Below are positions 43,264 through 54,138 of a stretch of DNA of 64,000 nucleotides, one piece after another. The first letter of the stretch is position 1; every line of letters begins with the position of its first letter. The position numbers and the translations under genes were made by a program. The stretch comes from a bacterium (GTDB taxonomy: Bacteria; Myxococcota_A; Bradymonadia; UBA7976; UBA1532): assembly GCA_030427205.1 (NCBI GenBank), contig JAUHXC010000015.1, positions 166,095 to 230,094 on the forward strand. Direction: 5' to 3'. A model generated the notes under the pieces. The model ran no database searches and was not told the DNA's origin. It saw nothing but the letters and a program-made list of their open reading frames with translations.

Positions 43264-43767
43264 TCAACGCACCTCGAACCCGTGCCGCTTCTGGAAGACG
43301 TCGACCGGCGTCAGCTTGGACACCACCTGCTTGAGGTCGATCTCCTCGGGCCAGACCTGGATCCAGGTGCGGTGCCCCCACATCTGCTGGTCTTGCGCCT
43401 TGTCGCCGAGCAGCGCCCGCAGCGCCTCGGCCTCGGCGATGGCCACCACCTCGGTGCGCTCGGCGTCGGGGCGGGCGATGGCCACGAAGTCGGTGTCGGG
43501 CAGCACCGAGGGCAGCATCGTCCAGGTGGCCAGGGTGCGCGGCTTGCCGTCCTTGTCGGTGAAGATGTGGGCCTCGGCGACGACGAGCGGCTCTTCGAGC
43601 ATCTTGCGGATCAGCGGCGCGATGAAGCTGTTCCACTTGGTGACCCGCTTGTCGGTGCTGTCGCCGGCGCGGGCGATGCCGAACAAGAGCGGGCCGACCC
43701 GCCAGTAGAGGTAGACCCCGACGACGGCCGAGGCGATGGCGAGGGTGATCCAGAAGCTGGTCGGCAT
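43264..43767 (-). CDS. Hypothetical membrane-anchored protein
   Basis: A 167-residue protein with one N-terminal membrane helix (SFWITLAIASAVVGVYLYW) and a soluble domain. Its ATG overlaps the argB stop by one base (TGATG), so it is translated with argB. The soluble part includes LVVAEAHIFTDKDGKPRTLATWTMLPSVLP and WGHRTWIQVWPEEIDLKQV. I do not recognise the family. Nothing visible links it to arginine synthesis, so the operon position may be incidental. Confidence 0.75.
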   Translation of the reverse strand: MPTSFWITLAIASAVVGVYLYWRVGPLLFGIARAGDSTDKRVTKWNSFIAPLIRKMLEEPLVVAEAHIFTDKDGKPRTLATWTMLPSVLPDTDFVAIARPDAERTEVVAIAEAEALRALLGDKAQDQQMWGHRTWIQVWPEEIDLKQVVSKLTPVDVFQKRHGFEVR

Positions 43768-44624
43768 CAGACGACCTCGGTGCCCAGGCCGTCGTCGGTG
43801 AACAGCTCGAGCAGCACCGCGTGCTGCACCCGGCCGTCGACGATGTGCACCTTCTCGACGCCGGCCTTCACCGCCTCGGTGGCGCAGGTCAGCTTGGGGA
43901 TCATGCCGCCGCTGATTACGCCTTCGTCGATGAGGCGCGGCACGTCGCGGTGGTCGAGGGTCGGGATGACCTGCCCGTCGGCGCCGCGCACCCCGTCGAT
44001 GTCGGTCATCAGCAGCAGCTTGCGCGCCTTCAGGTGGCCGGCGACGGCGCTGGCGCCGAGGTCGGCGTTGACGTTGAGCGGCTCGCCTTCGGCGTCGACG
44101 GCGATGGGCGTGACCACCGGGATGAACCCGCCGTCGGTGAGCAGGCGCAGCTCGGTGTCGTCGACCGCGACCACCTCGCCCACCCGGCCGATGTCGTGGC
44201 CGTCGATGAGCAGCTTCCGCCCGCGCAGCAGATTGCCGTCGGCGCCCGAGAGCCCCACAGCCCGCCCGCCGGCCTGGTTGATGCGGGTCACGATGTCTTG
44301 CGCGACCTCGCCGACGAGCACCCGCCGCACCACCTGCATGGTCTCGGCGTCGGTGACCCGATGGCCCATCTTGCGGGTCGAGACGATACCCAACCGGTCG
44401 AGCGCCGCCTGAATCTGCGGGCCGCCGCCGTGCACCACCACGACCTTGATGCCCACCGAGCGCAGCAGCACGACGTCGCGGGCGAAGCTCTTCGCCGCCT
44501 CGGGGTCGGTCATGGCGTGGCCGCCGTACTTGACGACGAGCACCTCGCCGGCGAACCGCTGGATATAGGGCAGCGCCTCGATGAGCGTCGCCGCCTTGGC
44601 CTGCAGCTGGGGGATGGTCTTCAC
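43767..44624 (-). CDS. argB: Acetylglutamate kinase
   Basis: Phosphorylates N-acetyl-L-glutamate in arginine synthesis, in the cytoplasm. The protein starts MKTIPQLQAKAATLIEALPY from GTG 44624 with GGAG 6 nt upstream; the upstream ATG at 44660 would add a non-conserved extension. Family landmarks are VVKYGGHAM, VVHGGGPQI, GLSGADGN, NADLGASAVAGHLKA and LLMTDIDGV, and the 285-residue length is usual. hslU lies 86 bp upstream, the order known from other delta-proteobacteria-like genomes. The next gene overlaps its stop codon. Confidence 0.95.
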   Translation of the reverse strand: MKTIPQLQAKAATLIEALPYIQRFAGEVLVVKYGGHAMTDPEAAKSFARDVVLLRSVGIKVVVVHGGGPQIQAALDRLGIVSTRKMGHRVTDAETMQVVRRVLVGEVAQDIVTRINQAGGRAVGLSGADGNLLRGRKLLIDGHDIGRVGEVVAVDDTELRLLTDGGFIPVVTPIAVDAEGEPLNVNADLGASAVAGHLKARKLLLMTDIDGVRGADGQVIPTLDHRDVPRLIDEGVISGGMIPKLTCATEAVKAGVEKVHIVDGRVQHAVLLELFTDDGLGTEVV

Positions 44625-44710
44625 GGTGTCTCCGTGGGGTGGCCGGTGCGCGGGCCGCACGGTAGACGAGGCGGGTCGCAGAGGAAAGCCCCCGCGCGGG
44701 GCGCGGGCGA

Positions 44711-46110
<1,400 letters not shown>

Positions 46111-46114
<4 letters not shown>

Positions 46115-46668
46115 CGGGCGTCCTCGGCGTTCAGGGTTTCGATGACGAGCTGGTCGTTGGTGTAGATGTCGATGCCGGCCGCGATGCGCAGGGCTTCGGT
46201 GGCGATGGCTTTGGCGTCGAGGTCGCTGTGGGCGAGCAGGGCCCGGGCGGCGGCGAGGGCGTAGTTGCCGCCGCTGCCGATGGCGATGGCGTCGCCGTCG
46301 GGCTCGATGACGTCGCCGGTGCCCGAGATGAGCAGGGTGCGCTCGTGGTCGCCAACGAGCAGCAGCGCTTCGAGCCGGCGCAGGTAGCGGTCGGTGCGCC
46401 AGTCCTTGGCGAGCTCGACGGCGGCCCGCACGAGGTTCTTGTTGAACGCCTTGAGCTTGGCTTCGAATTTCTCGAACAGGGTGAAAGCGTCGGCCGTGGC
46501 GCCGGCGAAGCCGGTGAGGATCTGCCCGTCGAGCAGCGTGCGGACCTTGATCGCCCGGCCCTTCATGACGGTGTTCTGCAGCGAGACCTGGCCGTCTCCG
46601 CAGAAGACGAGCTGCCCGCCGCGGCGCACGGCGAGGATGGTGGTTCCATGGAAGACGGGTGCGCTCAT
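46111..46668 (-). CDS. hslV: HslV peptidase subunit of the HslVU protease
   Basis: A 185-residue proteasome-related threonine peptidase. The N terminus MSAPVFHGTTILAVRR should be processed to expose Thr9 as nucleophile. GDGQVS, LTGFAGATADAFTLFE and AIGSGGNYALAAARALL are typical. It is the first gene of hslV-hslU and is followed by argB. GAGG precedes the ATG. Confidence 0.97.
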
Positions 46669-46700
46669 CGGGGGGACCTCGGGGGGAATCGAATTCGGCG

Positions 46701-46729
46701 AAGGGTGTGCACGCCGCGGCGGCTGTCAA
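46701..46729 (-). promoter_or_regulatory. Possible promoter of hslVU with TTGACA -35
   Basis: On the minus strand a perfect TTGACA (46724-46729, preceded by C as in heat-shock promoters) lies about 56 nt upstream of hslV. No clear sigma-70 -10 follows; CACCCTT about 16 nt on is only a loose match to the heat-shock CCCCAT type. Only the -35 is supported. Confidence 0.3.
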
Positions 46730-46805
46730 GCCGGGTTCGCCGCGGGCGCGCTTGCTTCGCCCGGGCGCGGTGCTCGACGATGACGGCCCGCTGGAGGTCT
46801 GTCCC

Positions 46806-48263
46806 ATGCGCCTGCTGCGATCCGTCCCGCTCGCCCTGGCCTGCTTCACGCTCGGCGCCTGTCTCGGCGGCGGCTCGGGTTCGGGCGGTCCGGCGGATGG
46901 CGGCCCGCTCGACGCGGGGGACGCCGCCCGGGCGGACGAAATGCCGATCGCCGACGCGGCGGTGGATGTGGACCTGGCCGTCGATGCGCCGGTCGACGCG
47001 TCGATCGCTGCGCCGCTCGATGGCTCCCTGCCGGATGCGGCCGTCGACGACTCGCGGCTGATGCTGCGCACCGCGTTCGGCGGCGTCGATACCCTGGCCT
47101 TCTACGTCGAGGACATCTTCGCCATCTGGTGGGATCCACGCTTCGACCACGCGGCGGACGCGCCGATCCTCGCCGAGCAGCTCATCGCGATCCGCCGGGA
47201 CTGCATCGACGACCTGGGCATGGCCGACCCGCCCAATCCGCCCGCGGGCTACTACTACAACGTCTACATCCACCACGGCGCCGACGACGTCTTCCCCGAG
47301 GGCTGGGGCAACGCCCAGAGCACCGATCGCTTCGGCATGCCGTTTCTGACCCTGCCCGACGGCGCCCACCGCGATCCGGCCAACATCTACCACGAGGGCT
47401 TCCACATCTTTCAGTACAGCGCCACGTCGCCCGGCTTCGCCTATACCGGCGACTCTCAGTGGTACGTCGAGTCATCGGCCCAGTGGTACAAGGCGCGCCA
47501 CCTGCCCGACGACGATCTGACGTTCTCCGAGGCGGGGGCCATCGTCTCCAACCCGCAGCTCGCGCTGTGGCACAGCTTCGAGAACGAGGCGCCGGGTGAT
47601 CCCACCGACTGGCTGTTCCGGGTGCGGCAGTACGGCATGCACACCTGGCTGCACTTCATGACGGCCGAGGGCGGCGTGCCATCGGCGGTGGTCTCCGACG
47701 GCTACTACGCCGGCACCGATCTGAGCCCGCAGCGCTATCACGTCGAGCACGTCGGCCTCGACCCGCTGCGGCGCATCTTCGCCGACTGGGCGGCGCGCAA
47801 TACCGGCGGGTTGGACTATCTCAGCCCGGGGCAGGCGGCCAATATCTGGCACGGGGTCAACGCCGTCGGCGATCCGGACAACCTCGCGCCCTACGCGATC
47901 GAGGTGGGCCCGGCAGGCACCGACGGCTGGGTGCGCCCGCCGGACCGGCTGCGGCCGCGGCCGTGGGCCTATAACGTCGTGCGCATCGAGGGCGAGGCGG
48001 GCGCCGCCTATCGCATCGACGTCGAGACCGACGCCGTGGGCGCCGGTGGCGATCCGGCGTTCTTCCTGGCCCGCTGGGTGACGCTGCGGCCGGGCGGCGC
48101 GGTCCATGCCGCGGTGCCGCTGGACGCCGCGGGGGCCGGCGGTCTCGACTACGCGGTCGAGCCGGGTGATACGGCGGGGGCGTTGTTGCTGGTGAGCGTG
48201 CCCGAGGTCTTCGGCGGCAACCAGCCGTTCGGCTATCGGGTGCGCGTCGAGCGCCGGCCGTGA
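46806..48263 (+). CDS. Lipoprotein with HEXXH metalloprotease-like motif
   Basis: A 485-residue secreted lipoprotein. The signal peptide ends in the lipobox LGAC, followed by Gly/Ser and an Asp/Ala-rich linker common in myxobacterial lipoproteins. The catalytic-type domain has HEGFH (His196, Glu197, His200) and a downstream Glu222 in WYVESSAQW, the zinc-ligand layout of gluzincin peptidases. The C-terminal part (EAGAAYRIDVET, YRVRVERR) looks like a beta-sandwich. It starts at ATG 46806 in the gap divergent to hslV. Substrate unknown. The lipid anchor implies periplasmic or outer-membrane location. Confidence 0.82.
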   Translation: MRLLRSVPLALACFTLGACLGGGSGSGGPADGGPLDAGDAARADEMPIADAAVDVDLAVDAPVDASIAAPLDGSLPDAAVDDSRLMLRTAFGGVDTLAFYVEDIFAIWWDPRFDHAADAPILAEQLIAIRRDCIDDLGMADPPNPPAGYYYNVYIHHGADDVFPEGWGNAQSTDRFGMPFLTLPDGAHRDPANIYHEGFHIFQYSATSPGFAYTGDSQWYVESSAQWYKARHLPDDDLTFSEAGAIVSNPQLALWHSFENEAPGDPTDWLFRVRQYGMHTWLHFMTAEGGVPSAVVSDGYYAGTDLSPQRYHVEHVGLDPLRRIFADWAARNTGGLDYLSPGQAANIWHGVNAVGDPDNLAPYAIEVGPAGTDGWVRPPDRLRPRPWAYNVVRIEGEAGAAYRIDVETDAVGAGGDPAFFLARWVTLRPGGAVHAAVPLDAAGAGGLDYAVEPGDTAGALLLVSVPEVFGGNQPFGYRVRVERRP

Positions 48264-48319
48264 TCCCGCGGGCGCGCGGTTTGCTGTAGGATGCGCGGCG
48301 GCCGACCCCGCAGGAGACG

Positions 48320-48727
48320 ATGCAGACCCACAGCCGACACGTCCTCGCCGAGTATCGCGGCTGCCCGCGGGCGCTGCTCGACGATCCGCCGGCGCTCGAG
48401 GCCCTGATGCGCGCGGCGGCCGAGCGGGCCGGCGCGACGGTGGTCGGCGCGCTCTTCCACCGCTTCTCGCCCCACGGCGTCAGCGGGGTGGTGGTCATCG
48501 CCGAGTCCCACGTCTCGATCCACACCTGGCCCGAGCACGGCTACGCGGCCGCCGACTTCTACACCTGCAGCGACGCCCGCCCGTTGGACGCGGCGCGCTT
48601 TCTCGGCGAGGCCCTCGAGGCGGGTGTGGTCGAGACCATGGAGGTCGAGCGCGGGCGCCTGCCCGAGCGGCGGATGATGGCGCTGACCCGCCACGCCGTC
48701 ACCGAGCGATCGGGCGAGGGCGGCTGA
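48320..48727 (+). CDS. speD: S-adenosylmethionine decarboxylase proenzyme
   Basis: A 135-residue bacterial-type SpeD that supplies decarboxylated SAM for aminopropyl transfer in polyamine synthesis. The self-cleavage site AESHVSIHTWPE is complete, with Ser63 becoming the pyruvoyl group and His64/Ser66 conserved. The later Cys in DFYTCSD also matches. AGGAG precedes the ATG. No spermidine synthase is nearby, so speD stands alone after the lipoprotein gene. Confidence 0.94.
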   Translation: MQTHSRHVLAEYRGCPRALLDDPPALEALMRAAAERAGATVVGALFHRFSPHGVSGVVVIAESHVSIHTWPEHGYAAADFYTCSDARPLDAARFLGEALEAGVVETMEVERGRLPERRMMALTRHAVTERSGEGG

Positions 48728-48775
48728 GCCTCGGCTCGGGTACCTGCCCGTCGTCGCGCGTCCGGGGCGAATGGG

Positions 48776-48941
48776 CTAGATGACACGGACGAGAATGACG
48801 ATACGGTGGCGGCGTGCCGGGCGCGTCGAGGCCAAGGCGCGACGACGAAGGCGTGCCAGAGGCACGTCGAGGAGGAGCAACGCGGGCATCGGCGTGTCCG
48901 GTCGTCGACACCGGATTGGCACTTCCGTCCGGGTCATCTAG
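48776..48941. repeat. 166-bp long imperfect palindrome with 16-bp near-perfect terminal inverted repeats
   Basis: The left end CTAGATGACACGGACG (48776-48791) is matched 15 of 16 by the complement of the right end (48926-48941). The symmetry continues inward with gaps (shared CGGTG, CG, CCGG blocks) and closes in a perfect hairpin CGTGCC-AGA-GGCACG centred at 48859, the exact midpoint of the two ends. The element lies between speD and the kinase gene and codes for nothing obvious. It could be a MITE-like insertion or a long hairpin RNA. Confidence 0.75.
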
Positions 48942-48978
48942 ATTGATGCACGCTTCAGCTACGCGATGAGGAGGCCCG

Positions 48979-50664
<1,686 letters not shown>

Positions 50665-50676
50665 TCGAGCCTTGGA

Positions 50677-52008
50677 CTACCCGATCGTCTCGCCGTGGGG
50701 GTCGACCGGCGCGGTCGTTTCGTCCTCTCCATCGCCCGCGTCATCATCGGCCGGACCCGACGCGCCGAGGATGCTCTTGCGCGAGATGATCACGGCGTGA
50801 TCCATGCGCGAGGCGTCGGGCGGCTCGTCGAAGACCTCGATGTCGCTGCGGGACAGCTCGACCGTACCGACCGCGTCGTCCGCGTCTGCGTGGCCTTCGC
50901 CGACCCACTCGAGATCCGACCGGGACAGCTCGGTCGTATGCCCGTCGGGTTCGGCGACGAGGTCGGCGCGATCGCGCCGCGTCCGCCCGGTCGCCGCCGC
51001 CTCGCTCCCCGCCGGCGGCACGAACTCGAGGTCGGCGCGCGACAGCTCGACGGTGCCGATCTCGGCCTGAAGCTCGATGAGCGGCAGGCTCTGCTCGACG
51101 GTCCCGTCCGCGACGCTGCCGGACGACGTGCGCCCGCGGCCTTCGAGCGTCACCTCGGCGTCCGTCCGCTGCTCGATATCCGGCAGCGGTCTCGTCCGCT
51201 CGCCGGTGTCTTCGAGCCCATGGGCATCATCGGGCAGGTGCGGTGGCGGCGGCGGCCATGACTCGACGGTGTGGCTGCCGATACCGCCGCGGGGGTCGAG
51301 CCCTTGCGTCGCCCGCGCGTCGAAGAGCCCCCGCTCGACGCTGGCGGGGTCGTCGGGCGGCACGGCCAGAATCCACGGCCACGGCGAGGCCTCACCGCCC
51401 GGTCGCAGCAGGCGCAGGGCGTCTTCACCGGGCCCACGCACGACGTCGAGCGGGCCGCGGTGGGCCGTGCGCACCGCGCTCTCGGCGTTGTCGAACGCGT
51501 CGCGAATGCACTGCCGATGGGCGAGGCCGTGATAGAAGCGGCGCGCCATCTCGACGGCGACGTCGTCGCGGATCGCGGTCTCGGTGGCGACGAGCGGCAC
51601 CGGCACCCGCTGATGCAGCACCGCGATGTGGGCCGCGGTGCCGCAGCCGTTGAGGAAGACCCAGCGCAGCCGCGGCAGCCGCTCGAGCCGGCTGGCGACG
51701 CCGTCGATCAGCCCCGCCGAGGGGCGGCCGTCGTCGTCTTCGAAGACCAGCCCGCGCGGGTCGGCGTGGCCGCCGAAGTGCACCCCGATGATGTCATCCT
51801 GGAACTTGTCGAGCAGGTCGAAGAGCTGGTGCCGGGTGACGTTCTGCTCCCACTCGACCCGGCAGATCCCGTCGGCCTCCGGCTCGCTCAGCGCCGCCCG
51901 GATGATCCGGCGCTCGGCGACGAGACCGCGCAAGAAGCCGCGGTCGTCGCCGTACCGGCTGTTGGCGAAGATGAGCAGCACCACCGGTGCCGTGGCTGGC
52001 GAGTTCAC
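50677..52008 (-). CDS. CHAT-domain (caspase-like) protease with repeated C-terminal motif
   Basis: A 443-residue protein from GTG 52008, preceded by GGGGAG; earlier starts would add an Arg-rich, unlikely leader. Residues about 8-230 form a CHAT peptidase: VVLLIFANS, the catalytic His81 in VHFGGHAD and Cys122 in FLNGCGTAA. The tail from about residue 270 is Pro/Asp-rich and repeats TVELSRADLE, TTELSRSDLE and TVELSRSDIE, with two weaker copies. CHAT proteases are caspase relatives often tied to immunity or regulated cleavage. It is convergent with the Ser/Thr kinase gene at 12 bp. The repeats could be protein-binding, phosphorylation or cleavage sites. Confidence 0.87.
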   Translation of the reverse strand: MNSPATAPVVLLIFANSRYGDDRGFLRGLVAERRIIRAALSEPEADGICRVEWEQNVTRHQLFDLLDKFQDDIIGVHFGGHADPRGLVFEDDDGRPSAGLIDGVASRLERLPRLRWVFLNGCGTAAHIAVLHQRVPVPLVATETAIRDDVAVEMARRFYHGLAHRQCIRDAFDNAESAVRTAHRGPLDVVRGPGEDALRLLRPGGEASPWPWILAVPPDDPASVERGLFDARATQGLDPRGGIGSHTVESWPPPPPHLPDDAHGLEDTGERTRPLPDIEQRTDAEVTLEGRGRTSSGSVADGTVEQSLPLIELQAEIGTVELSRADLEFVPPAGSEAAATGRTRRDRADLVAEPDGHTTELSRSDLEWVGEGHADADDAVGTVELSRSDIEVFDEPPDASRMDHAVIISRKSILGASGPADDDAGDGEDETTAPVDPHGETIG

Positions 52009-52139
52009 CCGGCGCTCCCCCCTGGCTCGACGGGCGCTGAGGGTAGCAAGCCGGGCACATCTCGACCAGATCGACCCCGGGGCATGGCACCGCGCCCGGC
52101 GAATCGACATGCTGGGGCGTCGCCGCCCGAGGAGCCCGC

Positions 52140-53327
52140 ATGCGTCCATCGACCGCGCTGCGCACGCCCGACTTCGAACACCCGCCACGCGCCTCGGCCC
52201 TGGTGCATGCGATGCCGGATGGCTCGGCGGTGCGCGTGCGCTGGGGCGATGGCTTCGAGGCGCGCTTCGAATCGCTCTGGATGCGGGAGAACGCGCCCGA
52301 TCCGGTCACGACCCATCCGATCTCGCGGGAGCCGCTGCTGCCGTTGATGGCGCTGCCCGACGACCTCGCGGCCCGCGCGGCGACGGTCGACGGCCCGACG
52401 CTGCACGTCGAGTGGAGCACCGGCGATCGCAGCGCCTTCGACGGCGACTGGCTGCGCCATCGCTGGCACATGCTCGACGCGCCCGACGCCGATCTGCCGC
52501 CGCGACGCCTCTGGCGTCGGCTCGATACGCTGCCGCGCCACCCGGGTGAGGCCGCCTCGAGCGACGCCGGCGCGCGGGCGGCCTGGCTGCACGATCTGTA
52601 CACCGTCGGCGCCACCGTGCTCGTCGATCTGCCCGCCGAGACCCGCTGGCTCGAGGCGGCGGCCGGCGCGATCGGGCCCATCCGCGAGACCCAGTTCGGG
52701 CGGGTCTTCGACGTGCGCATCGAGCCGGGCGCCTTCGTCTCGAACGCGTCGACCGACATCGCGCTGCCGGTGCATACCGATCTGGCGACGCGCAGCCGGC
52801 CGCCGGGCCTGCAGCTTCTGCAGTGCATGGCCGCCAGCCTCGACGGCGGCGACAGCCTGCTGGTCGATGGCTTCCACCTCGTCGACGAGGTGCGCCGCGC
52901 CGCGCCGGATCTGTATCGGGCGCTGGTCGAGGTGCCGTTCACCTTCGCCAACCGCGCGCCGGGCAGCGATCACCGCCACACCGGGCCGACCCTCGAGCTC
53001 GATCATCGCGGCGACCCCGCAGTGCTGCGCCTGAGCCCGTGGCTGCGCTACGGGGTCGCCGACCACCGCCGCGCCGCCGAGGGCTATCGGGCCCTGCGCC
53101 ACGTCCTGGCCCTGGCCGCCGAGCCCGCGCGCACGGTGCGCTTCCGGCTGCAGCCCGGTGAGATTCTGTGCTTCGACAACGTGCGCATGCTGCACGGGCG
53201 CACGGCCCTGGCGGCGGGCGGCGGCGAGCGTTGGCTGCGCGGCTGTTATGTCGACGGCGACGAGCTGGCGTCGCACCTGCGCATGGCCGCCCGGCGAGCG
53301 GCTGCGCCCGGGCGGGCTACAGGCTGA
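52140..53327 (+). CDS. Gamma-butyrobetaine dioxygenase-like Fe(II)/2OG hydroxylase
   Basis: A 395-residue TauD/BBOX-type oxygenase. The N-terminal domain matches the BBOX N-lobe (RFESLWMRENAPD) but lacks the zinc-binding cysteines of classical enzymes. The catalytic domain has HTD (His212, Asp214) in LPVHTDLATR and the distal His352 in MLHGRTAL. BBOX makes L-carnitine from gamma-butyrobetaine; a related trimethyl-ammonium substrate is also possible. It overlaps by 11 bp the convergent quaternary-ammonium transporter genes, which fits a carnitine/betaine osmolyte role. ATG 52140 follows GAGGAG. Confidence 0.85.
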   Translation: MRPSTALRTPDFEHPPRASALVHAMPDGSAVRVRWGDGFEARFESLWMRENAPDPVTTHPISREPLLPLMALPDDLAARAATVDGPTLHVEWSTGDRSAFDGDWLRHRWHMLDAPDADLPPRRLWRRLDTLPRHPGEAASSDAGARAAWLHDLYTVGATVLVDLPAETRWLEAAAGAIGPIRETQFGRVFDVRIEPGAFVSNASTDIALPVHTDLATRSRPPGLQLLQCMAASLDGGDSLLVDGFHLVDEVRRAAPDLYRALVEVPFTFANRAPGSDHRHTGPTLELDHRGDPAVLRLSPWLRYGVADHRRAAEGYRALRHVLALAAEPARTVRFRLQPGEILCFDNVRMLHGRTALAAGGGERWLRGCYVDGDELASHLRMAARRAAAPGRATG

Positions 53328-54138
53328 TCTTCTCGCCGACGCTCTCGACGAACGCGGCGACGTAGTCGTTGGCCGGCCGCTCGACGAGTTCACGGGGCGT
53401 GGCCACCTGCTCCACCCGCCCGTCGCGCAGCATCGCGATGCGGTCGCCGAGCTTCAGCGCCTCTTCGAGGTCGTGCGTGATGAAGAGGATGGTCTTGGCC
53501 AGCTCGCGCTGCAGCTCGACGAGCACCCGGTGCATGTCGCGCCGGATGAGCGGATCGAGCGCGCTGAACGGCTCGTCGAGCAGCAGGATCTCGGGGTCGG
53601 TGGCCAGCGCCCGGGCGATGCCGACCCGCTGGCGCATGCCGCCCGAGAGGTTGCGCGGCAGGCTGTCCTCGTAGCCCTTCAGGCCGACCCGATCAAGCCA
53701 GCCGCGCGCCACCTCCCGCCGCTCGTCGCGCCCCATGCCGCGGATCTTGAGGCCATAGGCGGCGTTCTCGATCACGGTCTTGTGGGGCATGAGGCCGAAG
53801 CGCTGGAAGACCATCGCGACGGTGTGGGTGCGCAGGCGGCGCAGCCGGGCGTCGTCGTAGGCCAGGATGTCTTCGCCGCCGATGAGCACCTGCCCCGCCG
53901 TCGGCTCGACCAGCCGGTTGACGTGGCGGATGAGCGTGGACTTGCCGCAGCCGGAGAGGCCCATGACCATGAACATCTCCGACGGCTCGACGCTGAGGTC
54001 GACGCCGCGCAGCGCGGGCGTATGGCCCGTCTCGCGCAGGATGCGCGCCTTGTCTTCGCCGGCGCGCACCCGCGCGAGCACCGACGCCGGCCGCGGGCCG
54101 AAGATCTTGTAGATGTCGCGCAGCTCGACGTGTGCCAT
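53317..54138 (-). CDS. proV: Glycine betaine/proline-type ABC transporter ATPase
   Basis: A 273-residue ATPase of the ProV/OpuAA family. It shows the family N-terminal IYKIFGPRP, Walker A GLSGCGKST (60-68), Q-loop, signature LSGGMRQRVGIARAL and Walker B LLLDEPFSALDPLIR. It lacks the two C-terminal CBS domains of E. coli ProV, so the ionic-strength sensing they provide is absent. The ATG overlaps the stop of the upstream receptor-permease gene by one base, so the transporter is one operon. Confidence 0.93.
   Translation of the reverse strand: MAHVELRDIYKIFGPRPASVLARVRAGEDKARILRETGHTPALRGVDLSVEPSEMFMVMGLSGCGKSTLIRHVNRLVEPTAGQVLIGGEDILAYDDARLRRLRTHTVAMVFQRFGLMPHKTVIENAAYGLKIRGMGRDERREVARGWLDRVGLKGYEDSLPRNLSGGMRQRVGIARALATDPEILLLDEPFSALDPLIRRDMHRVLVELQRELAKTILFITHDLEEALKLGDRIAMLRDGRVEQVATPRELVERPANDYVAAFVESVGEKISL

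Noticed and set aside
42935..43636. Minus-strand open frame across the gap at 42964-43263, with a GCGCGVD segment
   Set aside because: Most of it lies inside the 167-residue gene in another frame, and the gap part has no recognisable motif or ribosome site.
48776..48941. Palindrome as a simple rho-independent terminator of speD
   Set aside because: It is far too long, starts about 50 bp after the stop and is not followed by a T-run.
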